A stretch of 64,000 bases of DNA from Endozoicomonas acroporae (GTDB taxonomy: Bacteria; Pseudomonadota; Gammaproteobacteria; Pseudomonadales; Endozoicomonadaceae): positions 38,176 through 102,175 of the forward strand of contig NZ_PJPV01000026.1 in the NCBI RefSeq assembly GCF_002864045.1, in the 5' to 3' direction. The notes below the pieces were generated by a model, which worked only from the letters and a program-made list of their open reading frames with translations, did not search any database and was not told where the DNA came from. The first letter of the stretch is position 1. Every line of letters starts with the position of its first letter. Below, in pieces: positions 39,935 through 49,602 of this stretch. A program made the position numbers and the translations under genes.

Positions 39935-40474
39935 TCATTTAATCAGCCTGGCGACATCACGAAACTGTGGTGCGTCGGCAGATTTCATCAGTTCAAACAG
40001 CGCCATTTCAACGGTTGTCAGATCAGCCCCCTGGGCTGACATTTTATCCAGAGCCACCTCTTTGCTCTGTAATGTTCTTGATGAAACCGCATCAACCAGC
40101 ACTTCTACCTCATAGCCTCCAGCAAGCAGATCCATCGCCGTCTGATAAACGCAGATATGGGTCTCTATGCCGGCCAACAACACCTGTCTGCTACCTGTCT
40201 GTTCAAGCGCTGACATAAAAGCGGGCTCACCACAGGCACTGAAGGATGTTTTTCTCACCGGGCTGAAATCCGATAACTCATCAGCCAGTTCAGGAATGGT
40301 GCCTCCCAGCTTTTCCGGAACCTGCTCCAGCCAGAGAATCGGCATATTAAGCAATCTGGCCCCTTTAACCATGGTCACAATATTGTCAAAGAGTGACTCA
40401 TGTTCATGCATCAGGGTGGCCAGCTTGCCCTGAACATCCACAACCACCAGTACTGTCGTATCAAGATTTAACAT
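39935..40474 (-). CDS. Isochorismatase-like cysteine hydrolase
   Basis: 179 residues from the ATG at 40474 (an in-frame start at 40492 adds six). Catalytic triad of the family is visible: the aspartate in VVVDVQGKLA, the lysine in VRKTSFSA and the cysteine in LLAGIETHICVYQTAMDL. The same subfamily includes YcaC-like hydrolases and nicotinamidases; the substrate is unknown. Cytosolic. It is followed upstream (in its own direction) by a MITE-like element that separates it from the Dcu transporter gene, so no operon is evident. Confidence 0.88.
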   Translation of the reverse strand: MLNLDTTVLVVVDVQGKLATLMHEHESLFDNIVTMVKGARLLNMPILWLEQVPEKLGGTIPELADELSDFSPVRKTSFSACGEPAFMSALEQTGSRQVLLAGIETHICVYQTAMDLLAGGYEVEVLVDAVSSRTLQSKEVALDKMSAQGADLTTVEMALFELMKSADAPQFRDVARLIK

Positions 40475-40516
40475 ACCTGTTCCCCCTGCCACTTAGATCA
40501 ATATTATTTTTTGAAA

Positions 40517-40684
40517 CTAGGAGCCTGTCGGACTTAAGCGTCCGTAGCGAGGATTGCGAGAAATTGAGGATAAAAATTTCTGCTTCTGAGGAGAATAGCG
40601 GGGCTATTTGACGAAGAAGCAGGAATTTTTAGACCAATTTATCGCAACCGCAGTAGGACAGTCTTAAGTCCGACAGGCTCCTAG
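40517..40684 (-). mobile_element. MITE-like palindromic element, family 1 copy B
   Basis: 168 bp with near-perfect inverted ends, CTAGGAGCCTGTCGGACTTAAG on the left and its complement on the right. Opposite orientation to copies A and C. Its terminal CTAG supplies the TAG stop of the Dcu gene. Confidence 0.85.
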
Positions 40685-41979
40685 ATAATAACCGGAGCCA
40701 GCAGAAAACCAAAAACCACACTAAGCAGGATGCAGATCACTCCGGGTACAAAGAAAGGATGATTAAACACCATCTTGCCGATCCGGGTAGAACCTGTTTC
40801 ATCCATCTCGACCGCGGCAAGCAAGGTTGGGTAGGTTGGCAAAACAAACAGGGCACTCACGGCAGCAAATGACGCGATAGCCGTCACCGGGTCAACAATC
40901 ATCAGGGCTGCTGGCATCAGAGCCCGGGTCGTTGCGGCCTGGGAATACAGTAACATGGACGCCAGAAACAGTGCCAGGGCAAGCAGCCAGGGATAGTGAT
41001 CAAGAATATCCCCGGCGGTCTCCTGAACATTCTCAAGGTGGGCACCAACAAATGTATTCCCCAGCCAGGCAACGCCCAGAACACAGATACACGCACTCAT
41101 ACCCGACTTGAAAGTCTGGGCATTCAGAATGTGATTGGTATCTATATGGGTAACCAGGGTAATCAGACACGCCGCACTGAGCATAAAGGCAAAAATGGCG
41201 CTGTCTCTGGGCAGTACGGGATTGTCAATAACACCCACCTTATCGCTGACCAGCGTCGCATATACCACCACCGCCAGAATGCTCAGGCCAAAAATCAGCA
41301 CGGACATCCTTGCGCCGGGCTTTATTCGATTATCCACAACCTCTGCAGGTTGAATCAGGCCTTCAGAGAGCTTGTGCAGGTACACTTCATCTTTGTGCAG
41401 TTCACAGCCAAGGTAATTACACACCAGCGACGTCAACATCACGGCAACAAATGTGGTAGGAATGCAAATCAGGAGCAGATCCAGATAATCAACACCAAAG
41501 GGTTCCAGCATACCGCTGAATACCACCACAGCGGCGGAGACCGGAGAGGCGGTAATGGCGACCTGAGAGGCAATCACCGAAATACTCAGAGGTCGGGATG
41601 GGCGAATCCCATTCTCACGGGCAACAGCGGCAATAACCGGCAATGTTGAATAAGCCGTATGGCCTGTGCCAGCGAGCAATGTCATGAAGTAAGTAACAGC
41701 CGGAGCCAGGAACGTCACGTACTGCGGCCGCCTTCTAAGCAATTTATCCGCAATATATACCAGATAATCCAGCCCGCCAGCGACCTGCATGGCTGCCACA
41801 GCACCAATGACAGACATGATGATAAGGATCACATCCACCGGAATGGTGCCAGGATTCATCCCAAGCCCCAGGGTAAGCACCACAACCCCAACAGCACCAG
41901 CAAAACCAATACCAATGCTGCCCAACCGGGCTCCCAGGAAAATAAATGCCAGAACAATGATCAACTGCAACCAGGTCAT
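40681..41979 (-). CDS. Anaerobic C4-dicarboxylate transporter, DcuA/DcuB family
   Basis: 432 residues, the usual length, with about ten membrane segments. Family sequence is seen along its length: FLGARLGSIGIGFAGAVGV at the start, GTGHTAYSTLPVIAAVA, SQVAITASPVSAAVV, and VLPTYPTLLAAVEMDETGSTRIGK near the end. The protein exchanges or imports fumarate, malate, aspartate and succinate in anaerobic growth. Whether it is DcuA or DcuB cannot be told. The stop codon TAG lies within the end of a MITE-like element, so the native C-terminus may have been trimmed or replaced by the insertion; the remaining length looks complete. Confidence 0.92.
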   Translation of the reverse strand: MTWLQLIIVLAFIFLGARLGSIGIGFAGAVGVVVLTLGLGMNPGTIPVDVILIIMSVIGAVAAMQVAGGLDYLVYIADKLLRRRPQYVTFLAPAVTYFMTLLAGTGHTAYSTLPVIAAVARENGIRPSRPLSISVIASQVAITASPVSAAVVVFSGMLEPFGVDYLDLLLICIPTTFVAVMLTSLVCNYLGCELHKDEVYLHKLSEGLIQPAEVVDNRIKPGARMSVLIFGLSILAVVVYATLVSDKVGVIDNPVLPRDSAIFAFMLSAACLITLVTHIDTNHILNAQTFKSGMSACICVLGVAWLGNTFVGAHLENVQETAGDILDHYPWLLALALFLASMLLYSQAATTRALMPAALMIVDPVTAIASFAAVSALFVLPTYPTLLAAVEMDETGSTRIGKMVFNHPFFVPGVICILLSVVFGFLLAPVII

Positions 41980-42112
41980 GCCAAATCCCCTGAGAAATTA
42001 ATCTTAAGTCAATGGATAGATAATTTAAGATAGCCTGAAAACAGCAAAAGACGTTTCCGCACTGGTCTGGTGGTGCTCAGAATCATACCCGTGACTACCA
42101 TCAGGAGAGGCA

Positions 42113-43672
42113 TTACAACTTGTCCGGGGGAGGGAACTTGATACTGTGCATAGTATCTTCAATGTCAGACTCCCACATTGAGGGAACCACCCAGGACGTC
42201 AGAAAAACAGTGGCCATCAGGCCGGCTGTGAGCGGGAAGTAATTATTAATACCAAACTGCCCCATCAGCAGATAAGAAACGGAAGGGGCACCAATAAATG
42301 CCAGCCCTGGCACGAACCAGGAAAACAACCTGCGCGTGGTGAAGGTAATGACCTCACTTTTAGAGCGAACGGATGCCTCCGCTGCCAGGCATAGGTTTTC
42401 GGTGTAAACCCGGAATGTGGTAATATTCGGGACCTGTTTGACCACCTTTTTACGAACCGTTCTGGTTCTCTCCCTGGGAGTCATTCTGTCACCCCGCGCG
42501 CCCCATACATAAGTGTCAGGATGCTGATAATAAATTTCGGTTTCATCTTCCTCTTCAACAACCTCAATATCTTTGCTGCCACCTTCGTGTAACATCACTT
42601 CACAATAATTCCAGGCGATGGGAACAGGCCCCATGGAAAAATAACCCTTTCTGTCCACCCTGATAATCTGACCACTTCTGAATGCACTTCGCTTTGATAT
42701 GGTTTTATTCCAGTGATGCAGAAACGTTCGGTCAGACTCCTCATACCGACCTGTTCGTTGGAAAAAATCCGTCTCTTCAAATTCGACAACTTGATAGACG
42801 TCAGTTACCAGCTCCTTTGTCGCATAATAGAAATTGTACAGGGACGAAAAAAGTGAATTTTCTTCATCCCATATCTCCAGCCTCGGCATAAAAGGTTTTA
42901 CAACATCAATAACAACCAGTTCATTTTTGTGTTCCTCTGACATTTTGGTTCCCACTTCCGCCGTCTCTGCCCCGAGGCGTTCCACCAGAACGGGATGATT
43001 ATGATATTTATTGTCGGTAATGCCCGGACTGCGTACCTCAGAGCCCAGTTTAAAATCAGCAACAACATTCTTTACAACCCAGCCATAAGGCACGCCTGCA
43101 ATAGCATAAGGCCAGTTTTTAGTCCCGGTATCTTCATTTAAAATATTATCAAAGGTACCGAGCATGACACTGTCCATATACCTCATATAGTGTTTGCCAC
43201 GGCGAACCGGGTCTAGCACGTGATGATTGAAAACATCCTGATACTCCGAAGCAAAGTTGATAAAAGGACGGATCAGGGGTTCCATCATCAGGTCATTAAA
43301 CAGGTAGTTACTATTATCAATGATCGACATGAATAGAGAGGTTGCATTCTTATTTCTGGATCGAATCAGATCCTGGTAATATTCACTGTCTGCATATTGT
43401 TTCTCGGGTTCGTTGCTGGCTTCATTTTCTTCAGCATCATCATCCAGATCTTCCTCAATTAAATCATCTTCATCCTCCGGATTTTCCTCCATTAAATCAT
43501 CGTCATCGTCCAGATCTTCCTCAATTAAATCACCCTCATCATCCAGATACATTGATGATTCTGAGATATTTTCAGTATGCTCATCTACATCGGCAGTGGC
43601 ATTAATGGCCAGTAAACTGAACATAAGAACAATTAAAAATGAGAAATCATGAACAACTCGATTCTGCCTCAT
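42113..43672 (-). CDS. Exported protein with acidic repeat, unknown
   Basis: 519 residues from the ATG at 43672 (another ATG at 43675 is nearer to the GGGGAG). A signal peptide (residues 1-28, ending INATA) is followed by a very acidic tract (about 35-90) made of units such as EEDLDDDDDLMEE. The long central part (100-430) has no recognised motif, and two hydrophobic segments near the C-terminus (about 438-495) could anchor it. The acidic tract may bind calcium or act as a charged linker. Function unknown; an exported, membrane-attached protein is all that can be said. Confidence 0.7.
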   Translation of the reverse strand: MRQNRVVHDFSFLIVLMFSLLAINATADVDEHTENISESSMYLDDEGDLIEEDLDDDDDLMEENPEDEDDLIEEDLDDDAEENEASNEPEKQYADSEYYQDLIRSRNKNATSLFMSIIDNSNYLFNDLMMEPLIRPFINFASEYQDVFNHHVLDPVRRGKHYMRYMDSVMLGTFDNILNEDTGTKNWPYAIAGVPYGWVVKNVVADFKLGSEVRSPGITDNKYHNHPVLVERLGAETAEVGTKMSEEHKNELVVIDVVKPFMPRLEIWDEENSLFSSLYNFYYATKELVTDVYQVVEFEETDFFQRTGRYEESDRTFLHHWNKTISKRSAFRSGQIIRVDRKGYFSMGPVPIAWNYCEVMLHEGGSKDIEVVEEEDETEIYYQHPDTYVWGARGDRMTPRERTRTVRKKVVKQVPNITTFRVYTENLCLAAEASVRSKSEVITFTTRRLFSWFVPGLAFIGAPSVSYLLMGQFGINNYFPLTAGLMATVFLTSWVVPSMWESDIEDTMHSIKFPPPDKL

Positions 43673-43977
43673 CATACTCCCCGGAAAGCATTTTATTCTT
43701 TTCAGGCATGTCACCATTCAATAATGAAAAACAATTTCATCCCTTAAAAAAAGATAAATAATGTAATCAAATCGTAATAATCCGATTCTCAAAAATCTTC
43801 AGCCCTTATGGGACAGCAACCACGTAAATTTGTTCCATTAAAAAGTCCAAAGACAGAAAAATACCGAGACACCTGTGCCGGGTGCTACCATTGAGCGGAC
43901 GACAGCAGTAGTTATGTGCGTGAAAAAAATTTGCTGATAGAATGTCCCGACACGTTTAATAACAAGGCAAGAGGTCG
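43673..43977. other. Intergenic region between two divergent genes
   Basis: Holds the promoters of the acidic exported protein and of the RDD gene; a TAGAAT-like -10 is seen about 40 bp before the RDD start. Nothing else is evident. Confidence 0.4.
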
Positions 43978-44454
43978 ATGGAAGCCACTAATCTTACCCC
44001 GGCTCCAGTGTGGAGAAGAGCTGCGGCCATGTTGTACGATTCTCTGTTAATCCTGGCTCTGTTGTTTATGGCCGGTTTTATTAATCTGTTCATCCAGATA
44101 CAGATTTTCGGTGATGAGCAACTGAAAACCATGACTGAAGAGGGCTACCAGCTTGGAGGCCCCTTTTTCTACGCCGCGCTGCTGGTCATCATTTACGGCT
44201 TCTTTGGCTTTTTCTGGACCCGGTCAGGACAAACCCTCGGTATGCAGGCCTGGAGAATAAAAGTGGTCAGCAGCGACAACCATTTGATCAGCCCATGGCA
44301 AAGCGTGATCCGTTTTCTGATTGCCATTCCTGCACTGTCGCTTGCTGGTATCGGGCTTCTCTGGGCACTGATCGATCATCAGCGGCGAAGCTGGCAGGAT
44401 CTGGCATCGTCATCCAGAGTCATTCTTCTGGAAAAACCGGTAAAAAAAACCTGA
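43978..44454 (+). CDS. RDD-family membrane protein
   Basis: 158 residues with three membrane segments. The family's name-giving arginine/aspartate pattern is seen as WRRAAAMLYDSLLI at the N-terminus; FWTRSGQTLGMQAWRIKVV is the conserved middle and WQDLASSSRV the end (DH/D near the C-terminus: LIDHQRRSWQD). RDD proteins are poorly understood, with suggested roles in ion transport. Single gene; the ATG at 43978 follows AAGAGGT. Confidence 0.88.
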   Translation: MEATNLTPAPVWRRAAAMLYDSLLILALLFMAGFINLFIQIQIFGDEQLKTMTEEGYQLGGPFFYAALLVIIYGFFGFFWTRSGQTLGMQAWRIKVVSSDNHLISPWQSVIRFLIAIPALSLAGIGLLWALIDHQRRSWQDLASSSRVILLEKPVKKT

Positions 44455-44712
44455 CCACAGCCTTCTAATATCTCAGTGCAGCTTCATAAATAAGCGGCAC
44501 TGGTTACACTACCAGCATTAATATTTACAGACGACTGTTCACTGCTGTCTGCCGCCTGATACACATATACCGAAACATTTATTGGTATTTTTACCTATCC
44601 AGCATTAGAATGAAACCATCGTCATTCACCGACGACGGTGTACCAACAAGACTATCGATGGCTTTTCTTAGCAGATAGGCTTTCAGCAGGCAGTAAAAAG
44701 GGAGACTCCAGT

Positions 44713-44895
44713 ATGAATACTTGGCTATTTGAACAGGTTGTATCTCAACTGGCGGAAGTCTTTCGTCGTTTATCAGGAAATCCAGAATCTTTCCACCACT
44801 CAGATCAACTGGAAGAGTGCAGGCTCTACTGCCCGGTCACACGAACCCCACAAAAGCCTGTAAGAAGAATTCCCGGGCACCCTTTCCAGCGATAA
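44713..44895 (+). CDS. Possible small protein
   Basis: A 60-codon frame from the ATG at 44713 is preceded by GGGAG at a suitable distance. The product is charged, without a membrane segment, and resembles nothing I know. It may be real or a chance frame; only the ribosome site argues for it. Confidence 0.25.
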   Translation: MNTWLFEQVVSQLAEVFRRLSGNPESFHHSDQLEECRLYCPVTRTPQKPVRRIPGHPFQR

Positions 44896-44910
44896 TCTCC
44901 ACCCCCATCG

Positions 44911-44931
44911 TTCCCACGCTCTGCGTGGGAA
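44911..44931. terminator. Hairpin, dispersed-repeat type
   Basis: Perfect 9-bp stem TTCCCACGC / GCGTGGGAA with a 3-nt loop. The wider sequence (CGTTCCCACGCTCTGCGTGG) is a motif seen often between genes in Gammaproteobacteria. It may terminate transcription from both sides. Confidence 0.5.
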
Positions 44932-45042
44932 TGCATAAAGAAGCCTAAAGGATGCGAACAATCTCCGTTCACCCTGAGCGGAGTAGAAGGGTGATTGGCA
45001 CAGTCCTTTATTCAGGGCATGGAGCCTACGCCCTTTAACCCT

Positions 45043-46101
45043 TTATGCAGCCCGCCTTAACATCACCGCACCCGCCAGCAGGCAGATGACGACTGGAATC
45101 ATTACCGATAATACCGGTGGAAACCCGAATACCAGGCTGGATGGACCCATCAGGTTCTGAACGATCATAAAGACAATGCCGGTGATCACCCCGGAAAAGA
45201 TCCGCAACCCCATACTGACCGAACGCAAAGGACCAAAGACAAAAGAGATGCCCACAATAACCAGGGAGAGTATGGATAACGGTTGAAGCAGCTTTGTCCA
45301 CAGTGCCAGATCATACTCTCCGGCATCCAGCCCCTGTGCTTTCAAGTACTTCGTATAAGTGAGCAGGCCGGATATGGGCAATGCTTCAGGTTTGACCACC
45401 ACCACTTTCAACAGTGTTGTTGTCAGGCTGGTATCCCAGGGTTCAACCAGACTCTGCTCAGTAATAAACTGCTCATTCTTACGGCGTATGGTGGTGACAT
45501 CCTCCAGCAGCCAATGATCACCCTGATAGATTCCCCGTTTGGCAAAAGCGCTTTCCTGAAGCTTCATCTCATCATCAAAAACATAACGACTCACGCCGTA
45601 AAGCACGCCGTTTGGCTCGACCGCATTGAAGTACATAAATTCACGGCCTTCACGATGCCAGAAGCCTTCTCCGGTGTATGTGCCATCAGCGGAGCGGGCT
45701 ATCGCCTTTCTGGTTTCGCCAACCTGCTCGGCCATGGGGGCAAGATATTCGCCAAGCATCAATCCGGTAATAATCATGACCAGGGTGGGCTTCATTACTG
45801 CCCCCAGAATACGCCACAGTGAGATACCAGCGGCCCTCATAACCACCAGCTCACTGCTGGACGCCATGGAGCCCAGCCCCATAAGGCAGCCAACCAGTGC
45901 CGACACGGGAATCAGCTCGTACAGTTTTTTGGGTATCATCAACAGGGTATATATCAAAGCGTCCAGCGACTGATAGTTGCCCCTGACATCATCCAGCTGC
46001 CCCAAAAAAGCAAACAACGCTTCCAGAAATACCAGAATCAGCAGGACAATCACCGTTGCCCCCAGAATATTTCTGGATATGTAACGATCCAGCTTACGCA
46101 T
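45043..46101 (-). CDS. lptG: LPS export ABC transporter permease LptG
   Basis: 352 residues from the ATG at 46101. MRKLDRYISRNILGA at the N-terminus, the first membrane helices up to about residue 120, a periplasmic jellyroll domain (about 140-260) and three C-terminal helices are as in LptG. With LptF and the LptB ATPase it extracts lipopolysaccharide from the inner membrane for transport to the surface. It overlaps the end of lptF by eight bases, so it is translationally coupled. Further frame upstream of 46101 would sit inside lptF. Confidence 0.94.
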   Translation of the reverse strand: MRKLDRYISRNILGATVIVLLILVFLEALFAFLGQLDDVRGNYQSLDALIYTLLMIPKKLYELIPVSALVGCLMGLGSMASSSELVVMRAAGISLWRILGAVMKPTLVMIITGLMLGEYLAPMAEQVGETRKAIARSADGTYTGEGFWHREGREFMYFNAVEPNGVLYGVSRYVFDDEMKLQESAFAKRGIYQGDHWLLEDVTTIRRKNEQFITEQSLVEPWDTSLTTTLLKVVVVKPEALPISGLLTYTKYLKAQGLDAGEYDLALWTKLLQPLSILSLVIVGISFVFGPLRSVSMGLRIFSGVITGIVFMIVQNLMGPSSLVFGFPPVLSVMIPVVICLLAGAVMLRRAA

Positions 46102-47206
46102 TTCCAGCCCTCCGGCGCGCCAGCCAGAGTTTACCCGGCTCAACAAGGTATAACAGCAAAGCAATCAGCAAGAAAAGAATATGAATCGGCCACAGACCAA
46201 TATCCGGCGATAGTCGTCCATCCTCAACCGCGCCACGGCCACTCATTAACAAAGCCAGATACAGCAGATACAGCAATATTCCGGGCAACAGCTTCACATA
46301 ACGCCCCTGTCTGGGATTAACCCGGGCCAGAGGCAATGCCATCAGCACCACAATGGGTATTAACAGTGGCAAAGAGATGCGCCACTGCAGCTCAGCACGA
46401 TGCCCCGGGGTGTCGGACGCCAAAAGTGTTGCCGTTGGCAGGGCCTGCTCCTTGCTGATCTCTTTTCCGGAGCGCCGCTCTTCCATACGAAGACCGTAAT
46501 GTTCAAAGGCAATTTCCCGCAGAGGCAATGCGCCGGGCGTAAGGTCATAGCGGTAACCATCATCCAATATCAGATAGCGCTGACCACCCTCTGCTGCATT
46601 AACTTCAAGGCTTGCCTTTTGCGCCAGCAGCAAGGTCATCGAACCTGTGTTCTTGCTATCCCCGTTACGGTTGGCGATAAAAACCCTGATCATCTGCTGG
46701 CGGTCGTCGGTTAACGTCTCTGCGTAGGTCACGCGCTGCCAGCCAAACTTCTGGAAACGACCGGAAACCAGGGTATCAAACTCAGTCAGAGCGTCCTGCT
46801 CGACAAAAATGCTTTCAACTTTCTGTATTCCCCGGGGGGCAACCTCCAGGCTTAACAGCGCAACCACCAGCATAACCCCGGCCGCAGGCACCATGGTTAT
46901 GCCTAAAAGTTGATGATGGCTGAGACCGCAGGCGCTGAGCACCGTCATTTCGTTATCAACATACAGCCTGCCATAGGCGAGAATAATGCCCAGGAAAAGC
47001 CCCAGGGGCAGTATCATGACCAGAAACTCCGGGATCCGGTAAGCCATGATGGCAAAGAGAAAATCCGCTTTCAGCGTCCCGGTTGCCGCCTGTGCCAGAT
47101 AGTTCACAAAGCGTCCACTCATGATAATGAGCAATACGACAGACGTCACTGCTAACATAACCTGCAGCATCTGTCTGGACAGGTAACGAAATATGATTAA
47201 AGGCAT
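46094..47206 (-). CDS. lptF: LPS export ABC transporter permease LptF
   Basis: 370 residues. LIIFRYLSRQMLQVMLAVTSVVLLIIMSGRFVNYL is typical of the LptF start (only part quoted as motif: FRYLSRQML and SGRFVNYL). Six membrane helices flank a periplasmic beta domain. It forms the LptB2FG complex with the next gene. Divergent from pepA, the common arrangement in Gammaproteobacteria, with about 245 bp of shared promoter region between them. Confidence 0.94.
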   Translation of the reverse strand: MPLIIFRYLSRQMLQVMLAVTSVVLLIIMSGRFVNYLAQAATGTLKADFLFAIMAYRIPEFLVMILPLGLFLGIILAYGRLYVDNEMTVLSACGLSHHQLLGITMVPAAGVMLVVALLSLEVAPRGIQKVESIFVEQDALTEFDTLVSGRFQKFGWQRVTYAETLTDDRQQMIRVFIANRNGDSKNTGSMTLLLAQKASLEVNAAEGGQRYLILDDGYRYDLTPGALPLREIAFEHYGLRMEERRSGKEISKEQALPTATLLASDTPGHRAELQWRISLPLLIPIVVLMALPLARVNPRQGRYVKLLPGILLYLLYLALLMSGRGAVEDGRLSPDIGLWPIHILFLLIALLLYLVEPGKLWLARRRAGNA

Positions 47207-47451
47207 GCCTTGGTGAAATTCATAAAATCAAAATGAACAATTATACGTCAGTCGCCTTAAAAAACCGGTATAATCCCGGCCTGTCTGACAGAATCGTAGA
47301 ATAAACATACAATTAACCCAATGACTTCTACGTTCTGATAGCCGTCTGGATGATGCCTGAATATCCCATATCCGGACTAAAGCGTCTGGTTGAATTGGCT
47401 TAACCGTATTATTATCCATGAAATCGGATAACTTGTCCCCTTGGAGAGACC

Positions 47452-48933
47452 ATGGAATTTGTTGTTAAGAGTGGTGCTGCAGAAAAACAGAAAACTGCCT
47501 GCCTTATTTTGGGCGTCCACAAGAAAACGCTTCCGCCCTCTGCGACAGCCTTAGACTCGTTAACCGAGGGGTATCTTACCGACCTGCTCAAACGTGGCGA
47601 TCTGGATTTCAAGCCCGGCCACTCACTGATGCTTCTGCACAGCCGACATGCGCCGGTTGAGCGTCTGCTGCTGCTGGCCATGGGTGAAAATGATAAGCCA
47701 TTAACAGAAGCCGGGTTTAACAAACTGAGGGTCAACCTGGCCAGCCAATTGAAATCACTGAATGCCAGGGAAGCAAGCATTGCCATCGAAGATATCAACG
47801 TCGAGGGCAAATCACTGCACTGGATCACCCGTCAGTTGGTTGAAGCGGTTGAATATGCATTTTATCAGTTCAGCCAGTTTAAAAACGACACCGGCAAAGG
47901 CGCGGTTCTGAAGAAGCTGACTCTGCTGGCAGACCGTAAAAATGCTGAAGAAGTGAAAGCCGGTCTGGCCCAGGGGCAGGCCATTGGTAATGGCCGGAAT
48001 GTGGCCCGAACCCTGGGCAACCTGCCAGGTAATATCTGCCATCCAACCTACCTTGCCGAGGAAGCCAAAGCATTGGCGAAAAAGCATGCCAAACTGACCA
48101 CCAAGGTGCTCAATGAAAAACAGATGTCTGACCTTGGCATGAGTTCCCTGCTCTCCGTCAGTGCCGGCTCCGAACAGGAAGCCCGGCTGATCTGCATGGA
48201 GTTCAAAAATGGCAAACGCGGTGCCAAACCTCTCGTTCTGCTGGGTAAAGGGATCACCTTTGATACCGGTGGTATCTCCCTGAAACCCGGTGCCGCCATG
48301 GATGAAATGAAGTTTGATATGTGCGGTGCCGCCAGTGTATTCGGCGTGATGAATGCTATTATCGAGCTGGATCTGCCCATTAATGTCATTGGCATGGTAG
48401 CTGCGGCAGAAAACATGCCCAGCGGTAAGGCCACCCGCCCGGGAGATATCGTAACGTCCATGTCCGGCAAGACCATTGAAATTCTCAATACCGATGCCGA
48501 AGGTCGTCTGGTGCTTTGTGATGCCCTCACCTACGCAGAACGTTATAAGCCGGAAGCGGTGATCGATATTGCCACCCTGACGGGTGCCTGCGTCGTTGCC
48601 CTGGGCCATCACACCACCGGCCTGCTCAGTAATAATGAGCCGCTGGCTGAAGAGCTGATCAGTGCTGCCAAAGAAGCCATGGACCGGGCATGGCAGCTGC
48701 CAATGGGTGAAGAATATAGCCGCCAGCTGGACAGCAACTTTGCCGATATGGCCAATATTGGTGGTCCTGCTGCGGGTACCATTACCGCAGCCTGCTTCCT
48801 GGCTAAATTTGCCGAAGCCTACCCCTGGGCGCACCTGGATATCGCCGGAACCGCCTGGCAATCGGGCAAGGAAAAAGGGGCTACCGGTCGTCCAGTGCCC
48901 ATGCTGGTACAATACCTGCTGAATAAAATCTGA
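47452..48933 (+). CDS. pepA: Leucyl aminopeptidase PepA
   Basis: 493 residues, M17 family. The signature NTDAEGRLVLCDALTYAE is intact, as are the metal-ligand regions (KGITFDTGGISLKP; FDMCGAASVFG) and the C-terminal hexamerisation part. It removes N-terminal residues from peptides; in E. coli PepA also binds DNA in Xer recombination and carAB control, which is known for the family but not shown here. Start at ATG 47452 with GGAGAG upstream. Followed by a strong terminator, then holC. Confidence 0.96.
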   Translation: MEFVVKSGAAEKQKTACLILGVHKKTLPPSATALDSLTEGYLTDLLKRGDLDFKPGHSLMLLHSRHAPVERLLLLAMGENDKPLTEAGFNKLRVNLASQLKSLNAREASIAIEDINVEGKSLHWITRQLVEAVEYAFYQFSQFKNDTGKGAVLKKLTLLADRKNAEEVKAGLAQGQAIGNGRNVARTLGNLPGNICHPTYLAEEAKALAKKHAKLTTKVLNEKQMSDLGMSSLLSVSAGSEQEARLICMEFKNGKRGAKPLVLLGKGITFDTGGISLKPGAAMDEMKFDMCGAASVFGVMNAIIELDLPINVIGMVAAAENMPSGKATRPGDIVTSMSGKTIEILNTDAEGRLVLCDALTYAERYKPEAVIDIATLTGACVVALGHHTTGLLSNNEPLAEELISAAKEAMDRAWQLPMGEEYSRQLDSNFADMANIGGPAAGTITAACFLAKFAEAYPWAHLDIAGTAWQSGKEKGATGRPVPMLVQYLLNKI

Positions 48934-48951
48934 CTGTTACCAGTACTGATG

Positions 48952-48984
48952 ACAGGCCCTGATCGATCAGGGCCTGTTTGTTTG
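48952..48984 (+). terminator. Terminator after pepA
   Basis: A perfect palindrome spanning 48952-48977 (core GGCCCTGATCGATCAGGGCC), followed by TTGTTTG. Lies 18 nt past the pepA stop and before holC, so holC may rely on read-through or its own promoter. Confidence 0.75.
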
Positions 48985-49008
48985 CTCAGATTAGTTTATG
49001 ATTTCCCC

Positions 49009-49470
49009 ATGACCAGAGTGACTTTCTACCTTCTAGACAGCAATCTTGACAATAACGGGCAAAGCGAACAGCAGTTTGCCTGCCGCCTTATCGACAAAGC
49101 ATGGCGTGGAGGCCTGCCCATGCATATCCATACAGAGGATGAAAGCAGCTGCCAGTCCATGGATCAACTGCTCTGGTCATGGCGGGAGGATAGCTTTCTT
49201 CCCCATGGGATTATTTCACCCATCCAGGGCAATACCCCGGAAAGTGTACTGTTGGCCAGAGAGTCTCCCATCACCCTGGGGTTTGACCACCCTGCCGTGG
49301 CGTCAAAGCGGTTGCTGATTAATCTCAGCCCTGAGGTTCCTCCATTCTTCAAAGACTTTGCCCGTGTCTGTGAAGTCGTGGTTCAGAACCCGAACCAGAA
49401 AGCGATTTCCAGGGCGAAGTTCCGGGCCTATCGTCAGGCGGGTATAGAGCCAGAAGTACACAATATGTAG
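49009..49470 (+). CDS. holC: DNA polymerase III chi subunit
   Basis: 153 residues from the ATG at 49009. The sequence has the HolC pattern: RVTFYLL at the start, ACRLIDKAW, LLWSWREDSFLPHG, and a central LINLSPEVPPFFKDFARVCEVV. Chi pairs with psi (HolD) and links the clamp loader to single-strand-binding protein. The position after pepA is conserved in Gammaproteobacteria. Start: an upstream in-frame codon is part of the terminator region and unlikely. Confidence 0.93.
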   Translation: MTRVTFYLLDSNLDNNGQSEQQFACRLIDKAWRGGLPMHIHTEDESSCQSMDQLLWSWREDSFLPHGIISPIQGNTPESVLLARESPITLGFDHPAVASKRLLINLSPEVPPFFKDFARVCEVVVQNPNQKAISRAKFRAYRQAGIEPEVHNM

Positions 49471-49602
49471 TCCCTGTCACCCATTGCCCGCTGATATCGC
49501 CCGCTGATACCGTTCACCCATAGTTTGTCTATCCTTTTTAATAAGAAAGCTGGCAGTTATCGCTTTCAAATAAAAATTCTCTAACCATTGAACGGTAAAA
49601 TA

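Larger units (their letters stand above)
44455..45042. other. Intergenic region between RDD gene and lptG
   Basis: Contains one doubtful small reading frame (44713-44895), a GC-rich hairpin (44911-44931) and a CCGTTCACCCTGAGCGGAG-type sequence (about 44968-44990) that resembles common dispersed elements of Gammaproteobacteria. No other gene. Confidence 0.4.

Noticed and set aside
43342..43652. His/Pro-rich and Ser-rich plus-strand frames
   Set aside because: Antisense translations of the acidic repeat in the exported orphan.
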